Shown here: piece after piece, positions 25,315 through 34,800 of the stretch | How the letters are laid out: the number at the start of each line of letters is the position of its first letter | Position numbering within the stretch: position 1 is the first letter of the stretch | Assembly: GCA_934597175.1 (NCBI GenBank) | Contig: CAKTQR010000017.1 | Coordinates: forward strand, 1 to 45,391 | Source of the DNA: an uncultured Oscillospiraceae bacterium | GTDB taxonomy: Bacteria; Bacillota; Clostridia; Oscillospirales; Oscillospiraceae | DNA: 45,391 nt | Direction of reading: 5' to 3' | Translations under genes and position numbers: made by a program | The notes under the pieces: generated by a model | Database searches by the model: none | What the model saw: the letters and a program-made list of their open reading frames with translations, nothing else | What the model was told of the DNA's origin: nothing

Positions 25315-25345
25315 AAACCGGACTAACAAAGTTAGTCCGGTTTTT
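25315..25345 (+). terminator. Terminator of the FHA-FtsW to YdcF operon
   Basis: 13-bp stem AAACCGGACTAAC with its complement (25315-25327 and 25331-25343), loop AAA, ending in T's. Confidence 0.92.
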
Positions 25346-25403
25346 GCATTATCGGGACAGGTCGGACATAGTATGTACAGAACTTGCTTCGGGAGGGATC
25401 ACA

Positions 25404-26177
25404 TTGAAGAATATTTTGGATAAAATCAAAAATCGCAAGGCCGTGATATCGGCAGTGTCGCTGGTTTTGTTCGTCGGCATCGTGTTTTGGGCGGTCAACA
25501 GCCCGGCGGTCGTCGGCGTATCGGCAAGCGACAGGCAGCTTCCCATCTACTGCGTTCAGCGTGAGGATAAGGCCGTCGCACTGTCGTTCGATGCGGCGTG
25601 GGGCAATGAGGACACTCAGAAGCTTATTGATATACTCAATAAGTATAAGATACATGCGACATTTTTCGTCGTCGGCCAGTGGGTGGATAAATACCCGGAG
25701 TCTGTAAAGGCTCTGCACGATGCGGGCAATGAGGTCATGAGTCACTCGGATGACCATGCGCACTTTGCGCAGCTTTCCGCAGAGCAGATAAAAACGAACA
25801 TTAATGCGTCTAACGACAAGATAGAAAAAGTCACCGGCGTGCGCCCCACCCTTTTCCGCTGCCCCTACGGCGAGTATAACGACACCGTTATCTCCACCGT
25901 CAACGGCATGGAAATGAACGCCATCCAATGGGATGTCGACAGCCTTGACTGGAAGGAGCTTTCCGCTGACGAGATAAAGGACCGTGTACTTAAAAATGTG
26001 AAGTCCGGCAGCATCGTGCTGTTCCACAATGCCGCCAAGAACACGCCCGAGGCTCTGCCCGGGATAATCGAGGCGCTCATAGCCGACGGCTACACCATCG
26101 TGCCCGTGTCGCAGATCCTCCTATCCGGCGACACCACCATCGACAACACCGGTATGCAGTGCCCGGTAAAAAAATAA
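25404..26177 (+). CDS. PdaB-like polysaccharide deacetylase
   Basis: 257 aa; N-terminal membrane anchor, then a NodB homology domain acting outside the membrane. The first motif reads SFDAAWGNED: the general-base Asp is kept but the second, metal-binding Asp of TFDD is Ala, as in PdaB-like spore proteins. The His-rich motif HSDDHAH is present, as are RCPYGEYN and a late LFHNAAKNTPEAL. Relatives act on spore cortex or wall peptidoglycan. TTG 25404 is chosen for the GGGAGGG 7 nt upstream. It lies alone just after a terminator. Confidence 0.88.
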   Translation: MKNILDKIKNRKAVISAVSLVLFVGIVFWAVNSPAVVGVSASDRQLPIYCVQREDKAVALSFDAAWGNEDTQKLIDILNKYKIHATFFVVGQWVDKYPESVKALHDAGNEVMSHSDDHAHFAQLSAEQIKTNINASNDKIEKVTGVRPTLFRCPYGEYNDTVISTVNGMEMNAIQWDVDSLDWKELSADEIKDRVLKNVKSGSIVLFHNAAKNTPEALPGIIEALIADGYTIVPVSQILLSGDTTIDNTGMQCPVKK

Positions 26178-26180
26178 GAA

Positions 26181-26239
26181 GCACCCTCGTGTACATCACG
26201 AGGGTGCAAATTTCATCATGTCCATGATGAAATTTGCAC
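26181..26239. other. Two overlapping, mutually exclusive hairpins
   Basis: Hairpin 1: GCACCCTCGTG, TACAT, CACGAGGGTGC (26181-26207). Hairpin 2: arms 26204-26220 and 26223-26239, 17 bp each and fully complementary. They share GTGC (26204-26207), so only one can form fully. A six-T run follows hairpin 2 shortly after. Hairpin 1 may stop the deacetylase transcript; the pair resembles a switch but has no clear downstream target except tRNA-Pro. Confidence 0.6.
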
Positions 26240-26319
26240 GCCACATTTTTTGCTGAATTATTGCAATTAGGTCTTGCAATTGTCGAACGAATGTGTTATT
26301 ATAATTGAGTGTTAAAAAT

Positions 26320-26395
26320 CCGGGTGTAGCGCAGATGGTAGCGCGCTTGAATGGGGTTCAAGAGGCCGCTGGTTCAACTCCAGTCACTCGGACCA
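26320..26395 (+). tRNA. tRNA-Pro (anticodon GGG)
   Basis: Complete cloverleaf: acceptor CCGGGTG with CACTCGG (one G:T), D stem GCGC/GCGC, anticodon stem CTTGA/TCAAG around loop ATGGGGT, T arm GCTGG/CCAGT. The anticodon GGG (26353-26355) with G at position 37 fits proline. CCA is encoded. TATAAT at 26300-26305 is a likely -10; no good -35 is seen. Confidence 0.95.
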
Positions 26396-26399
26396 GATA

Positions 26400-26435
26400 A
26401 AAAGCTTATGAACTCTATAGTTCATAGGCTTTTTT
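26400..26435 (+). terminator. Terminator of tRNA-Pro
   Basis: 15-bp stem with one G:T pair (26400-26414 and 26419-26433), loop CTAT, six T's. Confidence 0.88.
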
Positions 26436-26499
26436 CATTTTATGCGAACCAGCGGGCGTTGGCGGATTAATTTCACTTCACTCAACAGGCGGTGGATAT

Positions 26500-27000
26500 A
26501 TGCTTTCATGTTTGATAGGAAAGAAATTTAACCGCATCAGCCGGGCGGCTGATATGATGTGCCTGTTTCTCGGTGAGGACTATGTGTACCGCTCCCCTGT
26601 CGGGCTTACGGCGGAAGTTGCCGAGTTTTCCGTCCACTTCACGACGCAGTGGCGGTTTAAGATGGGCAGTGAAATTCTCCTGGCTTCGAGGGATATCTAT
26701 ACTCCGTACAGCGACAGCGTACCCGAGGACTGGGCGTATGATATTGTCGGCAGGTCGGATGGCGAAAGCAGTGTTTTTGATGTTGCCGCAAAGTCGCTTA
26801 TGCAGAAAATGAGCGGCAGTGTTGTCACGCAGTGCAGCTTATCCGAGACCAACGACATTACCATCGTTTTTTCAAACGGCGTTGTCTTTGAGCAGTTTAC
26901 GCCCGCATTGAGGAAAGACGAGGAGTGGCGGCTCATCGACTATGTTGACGACCGGCACATCGTATGCTACGATGAGGACGGTTTGATCTCAGTCGAGTGA
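26500..27000 (+). CDS. Hypothetical protein
   Basis: 166 aa, no signal peptide or membrane segment, no recognised family. Aromatic- and Asp-rich with alternating beta-type stretches (TAEVAEFSVHFTTQWRF, NDITIVFSNGVVFEQF, WRLIDYVDDRHIVCYDEDG). Such small acidic cytosolic proteins are often immunity or accessory factors, but no partner toxin is seen. The start follows AGGCGGTGG; the broken ORF next to it has the same motif. Confidence 0.65.
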   Translation: MLSCLIGKKFNRISRAADMMCLFLGEDYVYRSPVGLTAEVAEFSVHFTTQWRFKMGSEILLASRDIYTPYSDSVPEDWAYDIVGRSDGESSVFDVAAKSLMQKMSGSVVTQCSLSETNDITIVFSNGVVFEQFTPALRKDEEWRLIDYVDDRHIVCYDEDGLISVE

Positions 27001-27018
27001 TATAAAGGCGGTGGTCTC

Positions 27019-27152
27019 TTGGCTAAAATCTTAGGCTCGGCAAGCACACGCTCGCAAAGCTTAAAAATGATATAGGCAATCAGCCGGAATGGCTGCGCCA
27101 ATTTTATATGCTCCGCATTGACGCTGAGGCAAAACCGGCAGGTATCGTTTGA
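27019..27152 (+). pseudogene. Small ORF apparently broken by a 1-nt deletion
   Basis: A TTG start 4 nt after AGGCGGTGG opens MAKILGS and stops after 18 codons. Adding one base in the AAAA at 27025-27028 gives a 44-aa protein through LGKHTLAKLKNDIGN and QPEWLRQFYMLRIDAEAK to the TGA at 27150. That longer frame has coding-like composition. It may be a real frameshift, a sequencing error or chance. Its end lies inside the terminator. No family recognised. Confidence 0.35.
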
Positions 27153-27166
27153 TACCTGCCGGTTTT
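27131..27166. terminator. Bidirectional terminator at the left end of the RiPP-like locus
   Basis: 16-bp perfect stem (27131-27146 and 27151-27166) with A and T ends, loop GTTT. Its core GCAGGTATC/GATACCTGC recurs in the hairpin at 37023-37052 on the other side of the locus. Confidence 0.9.
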
Positions 27167-27176
27167 AATAAATGAT

Positions 27177-28259
27177 TCACGGCCATTGACCTTTGTTTTG
27201 CAGCTCGGTCACGGCGTCCATATAGCTGTCGCAATAGCGGCACAGAGCTTCGGGCGGGGTATTTTCTGACTGAGTCACTGCGACGCACACCGGGCAGAGA
27301 ATTTTCTTGGGGCAGCCGGAGCATTTCACCGGCAGTCGCTGCTCATCCATCACAGGGGTAAAGCCCGCCCAGATATCGCCGAAGCTTTCGTCCTTCAGCG
27401 ACTTGCCCAAGTCCGGGAGCATGCCGCAGGGCAAGACATGTCCGTCCCATGTGACCCAAAACGCACCACGACCTGCCATGCACGAGGCCGCTTTCCCCTC
27501 GTTGCTCGGCACGGGGGCGCATGCCCGCACCCGTGCAAGTACCTCAGCACGACGCTGCTTCTGCTCGGTCTCCATAGTGACCGCATCAAACGCCGCACCG
27601 AGCCTGCCGTACTCCTCGGGCAGCAGGTAGCAGCTTTCGTTTGCTTCACGGCCGCAGCGTATCGGCGGGAACAGGTAGCTCGCCATGCGGATGGGGACTG
27701 AGTGTTCCTTTGCGAAGTCGACGATGTCCTCCATGTCGGCGGCATTGTGGCGGGTATAGGTGGTGTTGATGCAGACGGGGATATTTGCCTCCTTGAGCAT
27801 GCAGATGCCACGCAGCGCCCGCTCATACCCTGCGGCGTTGCCGCACACCTTTTGATAAGTCTCCTCGGAAGCGCCGTAGACCGTGATGTTGACCCGCTCG
27901 GGCGGATTTTGCTTTAAGCAGCGCACGATGCGCTCGTCGATCAGCGTGCCGTTGGTGTTTATCATCATTATGATGCCAAGCTTTGCAAGCCCCGAGTAGA
28001 TCTGCTCAAAGTCGGGCCGCAAAAGCGGCTCGCCGCCGGTGAGCAGCAGATACACCATTCCGGCATCGACGGCCTGCTTGCCGAGCGAGAGCCATTCGTC
28101 GGCATTAAGTTCCTTTCCGAACGCCGCTTCCTCCTGCGCCGACATCCTGATATAGCACATTTCGCACGACAGATTGCAGCGTGGCGTCAGCTCGAATGTG
28201 CCGCTGACGGGGACATGATTGGCAGCGCCTTTTTGGAAAACATACTTTTTTATATCCAT
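27177..28259 (-). CDS. Radical SAM/SPASM peptide-modifying enzyme
   Basis: 360 aa. The radical SAM cluster is Cys28-x3-Cys32-x2-Cys35 (PRCNLSCEMCYI), with GGEP at 75-78. The C-terminal SPASM domain has CMAGRGAFWVTWDGHVLPC (Cys260, Cys278), then Cys313, 316, 322, 325, 340 and 343, enough for two auxiliary [4Fe-4S] clusters. Enzymes of this build (PqqE, AnSME, thioether-forming maturases) modify peptides or proteins. It is last in the operon with the PqqD-like protein and the 73-aa peptide, so that peptide is its likely substrate; modification of the co-encoded secreted proteins is possible. Weak ribosome site (AGAGA). Confidence 0.92.
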   Translation of the reverse strand: MDIKKYVFQKGAANHVPVSGTFELTPRCNLSCEMCYIRMSAQEEAAFGKELNADEWLSLGKQAVDAGMVYLLLTGGEPLLRPDFEQIYSGLAKLGIIMMINTNGTLIDERIVRCLKQNPPERVNITVYGASEETYQKVCGNAAGYERALRGICMLKEANIPVCINTTYTRHNAADMEDIVDFAKEHSVPIRMASYLFPPIRCGREANESCYLLPEEYGRLGAAFDAVTMETEQKQRRAEVLARVRACAPVPSNEGKAASCMAGRGAFWVTWDGHVLPCGMLPDLGKSLKDESFGDIWAGFTPVMDEQRLPVKCSGCPKKILCPVCVAVTQSENTPPEALCRYCDSYMDAVTELQNKGQWP

Positions 28260-28276
28260 AATATCTCTTTTGCCGA

Positions 28277-28314
28277 AAATGCGGGCTTCCCAAGGGAAAA
28301 GGAAGTCCGCATTT
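28277..28314 (-). terminator. Weak hairpin between GH20 and radical SAM genes
   Basis: Arms 28277-28290 and 28301-28314 pair over 14 bp except one position (A:C in the leftward RNA), with a short T-run after. It could lower read-through so that the enzyme is made in smaller amount than the genes before it. A full stop is unlikely because no promoter is visible after it. Confidence 0.5.
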
Positions 28315-28323
28315 AAGCTTGTC

Positions 28324-30816
28324 TTATCTTACGGTGACTGTGAGCGACTTGCAGTCAGGCGAACGGAGTCCGTCTTTATTAACGGCGTAGATCGTATAGG
28401 TGTGCTTGCCCCTGACTTCGGCGTTTATGCTGAGCTGCGCACCCTCTTTTTTGTTCTTGAGCTTTGCCGGGGAGATCAAGCCGAACGCACGAGGCTCGAC
28501 ACGCTGGCCGTTCTCATCGTAGACCTCATAGCTGACGACATCCGAGCCCAACTGGACATAGGTCGTGAAGATGAAGACCTTGCCAAGATTGGCCTTCTTG
28601 GATTTGACGGCGAACGATATAAACCAGTTACCACCGGTTGCGACCTTGTCTGTGCTGCGGAGCTGGCTGTGCAAATAGACAAGGCGCTCAACGGCTGCAT
28701 CCACCTGTTCCTGCGTTACATCCTTGTTGGTCTTGAGAGCCTTTGCATCGTCGGCATAAACCTTATATGCCTTATATGTTTCTTCGGTATACAAGGCTTT
28801 ATCAACGCTGTCAAAGGTCTTGAGCGCTTCATTAAGCTTGGTGAAATCGGTGCTGCCGAGCGATACAAGTGCTTTCTCTGCTGCGTTTATTGCAGAAAGT
28901 GCCATATTGACCTCTGCCTGCGTGGGCTTCTTTGCGTTGAGTACCGTCTTGCCGTTTTCCACGGCGGTGGTGTATGCCGTCCAGCTGTCAGCGGTGTAGA
29001 GCGAGCTGTCAGCAGCATTATAGGCTGCAATAGCCGCTGCCAAAGCAGTCATGTCCGGTTTGACATACTGCTTAACTTCCGGTGCGGCGGGAAGATTTGT
29101 GGGCACATTGCCGATGGCAGCCAGCAGCTCCTGCGCACGGGTGTAGCTGATCGTGCTGTTGAGGTCGGCATCCCATGCCTTTGCGCCGCTTGCACGGAGG
29201 CTGGGAATAATGCCCGCTTTGACTTTCGCTGCGGTTTCCGCACCGGGATTATCGCACCAGACACAGAAGGCGCTGCCCTTGACATTTGCATTGCCGATAG
29301 CGGTATTAGAGCCCGTGCCATCATAGCTCTTAAACACATTAGGTGCCCAGTTTTCGTAGATGCGCTGCTGTGTAATTCCGACATAACCTGCTGAGCCGTT
29401 GTGAGCCTGACCCAAGACATAGTAGTTATAATCGTTCAGGAAGTTATATGCCTTGTATCCTGCGTTCAGATATGTCCAAATATTATTTTTACTGCTGTTT
29501 GCAGTATTTGACCAATACTGGATTTCAATGTCAGGATTCAGCGTTACGACTTTATTCCAGCCGGTGTCGCTGGAGCGAAGTGCGTCATCGTTCCACATGC
29601 GGATGGAGGTATAACCATAGCTCTTGACAAGGTCATAAATGTCGTTCATGTAATACATAAACGCATCGTAGGCAACGGCATTGTTATTGTCGCTGCGTTT
29701 CTGTGCATAGTCTTTCCAGTGGTCAAGCTGTTTCCATCTGGATGCAGTAGAGGTAGAAACAACGGCACTACCCCAACCCAGCAGCTCATCGCCGCCAATG
29801 TCGAACTTTGTGCAGCCAAGCTCCTTGAAGAAAGCAGCGTACTCTGCATAGAGTTTCTTTGCGAAGGTCACAGCCTCGGTATTGGAAATGTCAATGCCAC
29901 GGGAGTATTTCGTTTGTGCAGATTCTGAGCCTGAGCCATGAACAATAGATTTTTTATTATTGTAGTGGAAGTAGTTGCCGATATCAGTGCCGTACTCGGC
30001 ATTATACTTCTTGACGGCGTAGTTCATGTGACCGGGGCTGTCAAGAGACGGAATGATCTCCACATGGTAGAGCTTGGCGACCTTTGCTATCTCACGCATT
30101 TGATCCTGCGTAATGTACTTTCCGTTATCAGCCGCAACGCCATTAGCTGCGCCGCCGATGCAGAGGGTGTTATCGCCGCCGGCGAGCCAGGGATAGGTCT
30201 TACTCTCAAGGCGGAAGCCCATTTCCTCGGAAAAATGGATGTAGATAGCGTTCATGTTCGACCACGAGATCTCACGGATCATGTCCTCGATCCAATCGGG
30301 AGAATAGTACTTTCGTGCGCAGTCGAGGAAGAAGGCACGCTCGGGATAGTCGGGCTTTACGGTGACATTGTTTGCCCTGCTCAGACCCGTGCCTGCGAGC
30401 AGCGCCTGCTCGACAAAGCGGCAGCCGTAAAACAGGCCATCGGCATCGGAGGCTTTTACCCACAGCTGGCCGTTAACCATCGATATCTGATAGCCTTCGT
30501 CGGCGATCTTGAGGCTCGAATCGAGCTTCAGCACGATGTCGTTATCACCGGCAAGACTCTCCGCACCATAAGAGATGCCGAGAGTCTGTTTTGTAAGCCC
30601 TTTTGCCTGCATCTCCTGCGCAAATAGTTGCACCTGCGCCTTGAGATCGGTGTCGGTAATTTTTGAATTTGTTGTTTCTACCCAGTAAATTTCGGTGTCA
30701 TCTTTGACTTGCCATTCGGCCGAGGCGGCAAGCGCCGTGACCGGCAGCAAAGATGCAAGCATTGTGAACACCAAAAACAGTGCCACAAACTTGACGCCAT
30801 GTCGGTTTTTGGTCAT
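28324..30816 (-). CDS. Secreted GH20 beta-N-acetylhexosaminidase with FIVAR repeats
   Basis: 830 aa. Signal peptide (residues 1-31, LPVTALAAS), an N-terminal GH20b-like domain (about 35-155), then the catalytic barrel (160-560) with FLDCARKYYSPDWI and the catalytic pair Asp343-Glu344 in FDIGGDELLGW. Two FIVAR-type helical repeats follow (about 585-652 and 657-722), then a C-terminal Ig-like domain (about 728-830) that resembles the end of the fibro-slime protein. It should release GlcNAc or GalNAc from mucin, chitin or wall glycans at the cell surface. No LPXTG or membrane tail is present. It starts 3 nt after the HPrK-like gene, an unusual place for a glycosidase. Confidence 0.9.
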   Translation of the reverse strand: MTKNRHGVKFVALFLVFTMLASLLPVTALAASAEWQVKDDTEIYWVETTNSKITDTDLKAQVQLFAQEMQAKGLTKQTLGISYGAESLAGDNDIVLKLDSSLKIADEGYQISMVNGQLWVKASDADGLFYGCRFVEQALLAGTGLSRANNVTVKPDYPERAFFLDCARKYYSPDWIEDMIREISWSNMNAIYIHFSEEMGFRLESKTYPWLAGGDNTLCIGGAANGVAADNGKYITQDQMREIAKVAKLYHVEIIPSLDSPGHMNYAVKKYNAEYGTDIGNYFHYNNKKSIVHGSGSESAQTKYSRGIDISNTEAVTFAKKLYAEYAAFFKELGCTKFDIGGDELLGWGSAVVSTSTASRWKQLDHWKDYAQKRSDNNNAVAYDAFMYYMNDIYDLVKSYGYTSIRMWNDDALRSSDTGWNKVVTLNPDIEIQYWSNTANSSKNNIWTYLNAGYKAYNFLNDYNYYVLGQAHNGSAGYVGITQQRIYENWAPNVFKSYDGTGSNTAIGNANVKGSAFCVWCDNPGAETAAKVKAGIIPSLRASGAKAWDADLNSTISYTRAQELLAAIGNVPTNLPAAPEVKQYVKPDMTALAAAIAAYNAADSSLYTADSWTAYTTAVENGKTVLNAKKPTQAEVNMALSAINAAEKALVSLGSTDFTKLNEALKTFDSVDKALYTEETYKAYKVYADDAKALKTNKDVTQEQVDAAVERLVYLHSQLRSTDKVATGGNWFISFAVKSKKANLGKVFIFTTYVQLGSDVVSYEVYDENGQRVEPRAFGLISPAKLKNKKEGAQLSINAEVRGKHTYTIYAVNKDGLRSPDCKSLTVTVR

Positions 30817-30819
30817 TGT

Positions 30820-31653
30820 TTAAATCCCCATTTCTTTTTTGCTTAGATATTCATACAGGCACTCCGCCGCCGAGTGATCCGGCACACAGCGCAGGCGAAC
30901 ATACTCCGTCCGCTGCGGATACCCCGTCGCAAGCTGCGAAAGGCCCTTGTTAAAATTAGTGTCCCAGTCGCTTTTGACCGCCTCGCCATACAAAAGAAGG
31001 TAGCTTTCGAGTGCGGTCAGCGGCGTGACGGAATTTTCCATTGCCTTTTCGACCTGTGCAACAACTGCGACCGGTGCGCAGATGTTGCGGTAAATTCCGG
31101 AGCTGCCTGCGATGGGACTGCCGCAGGCGATCAGCTCAGTTCCGTTATCAAAGAGGATGACCTTGTCCCCGTTGATGACCTGAGCGTGCATTGACTTTTC
31201 CCAAATGGCTGCCTGCGTTGACTTTCCCCCACCAGACGGCGCAGTGAAAACATACGCCCTGCCGTTATAGAGGACAGCCGAGGCATGGAGGATGAGCCTG
31301 CCGAAATGCAGCAGCGGACGCTCCAACGCCATGTATAAAAGCCAATTTGCGTTCTGCTCAAAGCCCTTTTGCGCCTCCGGCGGGATCACCACGGTGACCT
31401 GCTCGGGCGCATTTTTGGACTCGAGCCGATATATGCTTTTTCCGTGATCCCAATAAATGCTTCGGATCACGGAATTATCCGGACTGCCGTAATCGTGCAG
31501 CTGTCCCGCTGCGATACGAATTACGGCATCCGGCTCGGCCGGAGAGACTTCCTCCGTGAGAAACGGAAGGAAGTACTCCGGCAGACATATTGAAAATGCG
31601 GAGTATATGCGAAAACGAATTTTCGCAATACTTAGGTCATAGCAAAATTGCAT
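30820..31653 (-). CDS. HPrK/PEPCK-like P-loop kinase of RiPP loci
   Basis: 277 aa from ATG 31653. Family layout: short N-terminal beta region (IRFRIYSAFSI), ILHASAVLYNGRAYVF, P-loop APSGGGKST at about 138-146, AAIWEK, NGDKVIL, and a GSPIAGSSGIYRN segment. HPr-kinase homologues of this kind occur in lasso and other RiPP clusters; at least one lasso-type member phosphorylates its peptide. No HPr-specific oligomer domain is present, so carbon-catabolite control is unlikely. No Shine-Dalgarno is seen; the precursor stop is only 11 nt upstream, so translation is probably coupled. A TTG overlapping that stop is an alternative start. Confidence 0.85.
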   Translation of the reverse strand: MQFCYDLSIAKIRFRIYSAFSICLPEYFLPFLTEEVSPAEPDAVIRIAAGQLHDYGSPDNSVIRSIYWDHGKSIYRLESKNAPEQVTVVIPPEAQKGFEQNANWLLYMALERPLLHFGRLILHASAVLYNGRAYVFTAPSGGGKSTQAAIWEKSMHAQVINGDKVILFDNGTELIACGSPIAGSSGIYRNICAPVAVVAQVEKAMENSVTPLTALESYLLLYGEAVKSDWDTNFNKGLSQLATGYPQRTEYVRLRCVPDHSAAECLYEYLSKKEMGI

Positions 31654-31664
31654 TTGGTTTATTA

Positions 31665-31886
31665 TCAAGATGTGAACGCTTTCTGAACATTGCTGTGATA
31701 GCAAATCGTATCATAGCCCGGAAGTGTCCCATCAATAAAGCGAATACCGCACGACGAATCCCCGAAATATCCCAAGTCAATCAAATCGCGCATATCATCA
31801 AAATCCGCAATGCAATCAAGCGCAACAGGCTGGTCAAGCCTGATTTCTTCGGTTGCGATGGTGGGCTTGCTGTAAGGCTGTTTCAT
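31665..31886 (-). CDS. Putative RiPP precursor peptide
   Basis: 73 aa, starting at ATG 31886 after an excellent GGAGGG site. The N-terminus MKQPYSKPTIATEEIRLD has a Y-x-x-P-x-I motif like the YxxPxL leader element that PqqD-type recognition domains bind in lasso systems. The region after about residue 23 is acidic and aromatic with three cysteines (LDCIAD, DSSCGI, DTICYH) and a C-terminal NVQKAFTS. No signal peptide or double-Gly site is obvious; Val21-Ala22 is a possible leader border. It lies directly before the kinase and in the same transcript as the PqqD-like protein and radical SAM enzyme. Alternative: an unmodified small regulator. Confidence 0.7.
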   Translation of the reverse strand: MKQPYSKPTIATEEIRLDQPVALDCIADFDDMRDLIDLGYFGDSSCGIRFIDGTLPGYDTICYHSNVQKAFTS

Positions 31887-31899
31887 GGCTTTTCCCTCC

Positions 31900-34800
31900 T
31901 TACTTAATTGTAACGGTGATCGGCATGGTGTTCGACGAGCGATGTCCGTTGGAGTCATAGACCACGACGGTGTAGTTGAGCACATCGCCACGGTTGCCGG
32001 TTACAGTCCAAGTGGCTGTGAAACTCGTAACGCCATTCTTTACGCTGGATGCGGACTTTTTGAACTCGACCTTATTGTTATCTGCATCCAAGACCACGAG
32101 CGTGGCGGCATCGTCGGTGCACTTGACGCCCAAAGTTGCAATCTTTCCGGACGCTACCTTGGCGGACTTCAGAGATGCGGAAGTAATCACCAGATTTTCG
32201 TTAATCTCGGGCTCTTCCGATTCATCCGGCTCTTGCGGAACAAGAGATTTGTAGTGATCCTGCAGTGCCTTGGCTTCCATCAGAGCAGGGCTGCTCTCGA
32301 TTGCGTTTTCCGTCGCTGCTTCCGCTACTTCTTTTTCGATAGTGCCGATGGTGTAGCCGCTTATCTTGAGCTTGGTCAGTGCAAGTGCGGCATAATCATT
32401 ATCATAGTCATTCGTACCTATGAGCAGCAGATACCTGCCATTAGCCTCATCATAAACGAGATTATCGGGGTCGATCACATAGTACTGCTCTGTACCGCTG
32501 TTAATTGTGTAGCCGTTAACTCCAACGACACCGTTAACGCAAGCTTCAACCGTACTGCCGTAAATCAAGTTTACAACGCTGGTATCGCCAAAAGTATAAG
32601 CCGACTTACGATGTGCTCCGATTTGAATGGTGCGCTCATTGTCTGTATATTTAGAATCGGGATACAGATAGAGAGCAAGGAATGAATTGCCATCGTGACC
32701 ATCCAAGTACAACTCATTGTTCGGGCCCAGTTCCAGATACATGTCCAGACCGCCATCATCTTCAGTGATCGTCGTAACCGGGAAAGAGCCGTCTTCCTGA
32801 CTTTCAATCGCCGTTGTACCTGTTACCATCTTGAGACCCAGGTCTTCGGCGATATCTATATATAGCGCATTGCCGTCGCCGATCAAGGACTTGACCTCGT
32901 CGAACTCGGCGTGTGCTTCGTCGGGATTGTAGTACTTCACTTCATCAACGCCAGCCAGCGGATGGTAGATGCGTATGCCGTCAATGTAGAGGATGCGGGT
33001 CTTTCTCACGCTGCCGACAGCTCTGAGTGTGACCTCATATTCATCCCAATCAAGGTCGGTCACGGAGATGATGGGAACTTGATACAAGTCGCCGCCCTTA
33101 CTCTCGGTAATGACGGGGTACTGCTTTACTATCGCTCCATCACTCTTGCGCTCGACCTTGACGGAGACAATAGCATACTTGTCCTGCGTGGTGCGGCTGA
33201 GAATCTCAAAGCCTGTGCCACGGAACTCGAAGCTCATGACATCGTCGGTATTCTCGACCGTGAGGGAACTGAGCGTGCCGTTGGAGGCATCGTCCTTGTC
33301 CACATCAGACAGCAGCGTGTCCTTAGAGTAGTTCGGGTCGGAGCCGTAGGGGCTGTTCTGATCGGCGCTCTGTGTACCTTTGTTAGTGCCCTCGCGAGTC
33401 CACATGTTACCGTCATTTTCGATGTAGGTAATGCCGGTGAAGTCATCTTCGTAGTAGACGACATTTGCGGGGACTACGCTGACGGTCTCCTCCATCACGA
33501 CGCCGGTCTTGTTGGTGAGCTCCGTTGCGCTGTTTTCCATAACCTCAACTCTGATCTTCACCTGGTCGACGCCGTTCATGAAATTGGTCAGTGTATATTT
33601 GAGCGAGGTCGTGCTGCCACTGGTGTATTTAAATTTGCCGTAATTGCTGGTAGCGCTGCCCTCAACTATGCCACGGGTGGTGGCGGTGGTGGGATTCTTG
33701 TTCTCGGCAAGGGTGAGGGTGTCGTTCACCAGCAGACCGTGCTCAGAGTCGTTGAGCTCGACCGGGAGGCTGTAGTCAAGGACATAGATGTTATCCGCAA
33801 CATCATAGCTGTAGACCGTGACGGCGACAGGGCCGTAGTTGCCTACCTTATAATAATAGGTGTCAGCGCCGGTCTTGGTGCCGACATAGGTGATACCGTT
33901 AGCAGTGACCTGTGCATGGTCGTTGATGCCTGCGCCGTCAGTTCTGCCGCTGGGGCTGCAAAGCTGAATTGTCGTATTCGAAATTGAGCCGACGACATCG
34001 GTAACGGCTTTGATCAAATCTGCCTTATCGGCGGTCACGCCATGGCCCTTCCACTCGTAATAGTGAAGTCCGTTATAGTGGAACTTCTGTCTCTGCACCG
34101 TGCAGGAAGCAATACCGTTGAGCGTTCTGTGCGAGGCGTTCTCGCCTCTGGATATAGCCGTTGTGTTGACCGTATTGGTAAACTGATCATTTGACCAGCC
34201 GGTAGCAGGAATCTTATATTTGATGCCATCTATGGTGATCATATCGCCAACTGCCAAGCCACCATTCAGCAGCGTCTTGAATTTGGCTTCGGTAAGGTCA
34301 CCGGCGTCATATGATACCTTTGTTTTGCCGTCTTTATCTACAACCGTGACACTGAGGTCGGTGATCTTAGTCTCACTGTTGAGCGTGATGGCATCCTTGC
34401 TGAGGTAAACGCCGAGGATGGTGTCCTTAAATGCGAGCTCAGAGATGTCAGCCTCGCCGCTGTTTTTGAGCGTGAACTGATAGTCAACTGCCTTGTTAGG
34501 ATCGACATAGCCGAAGTTGCCGACTTCCTTGCCATCCTGATATGCATGCTTCTCGGTGAGCATGGAGGGGTCAACTATCTTGATGTTGGTCTCGATACCG
34601 AAGTTTGCGGCTGTGCCGTGACGCTCCATGTAGTAGAAGTCAAAGTTGTAAACCTGACCATCCTTCAGGCCGCAAAGCTCACGAACATCGTTGAGCTTGA
34701 TGCCGCACTTTGCGATAGCGTGGCCGCCGCCCATGTCCAGAATCTTCTTGCCGTTGATGAACAGATACACATCGTCGTCACCGGTGAAGGTGAAGTACAG

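Noticed and set aside
30820..31886. Lasso peptide cluster
   Set aside because: The leader motif and the kinase fit, but no B-type transglutaminase-like protease and no asparagine-synthetase-like cyclase are present; a SPASM enzyme is present instead.
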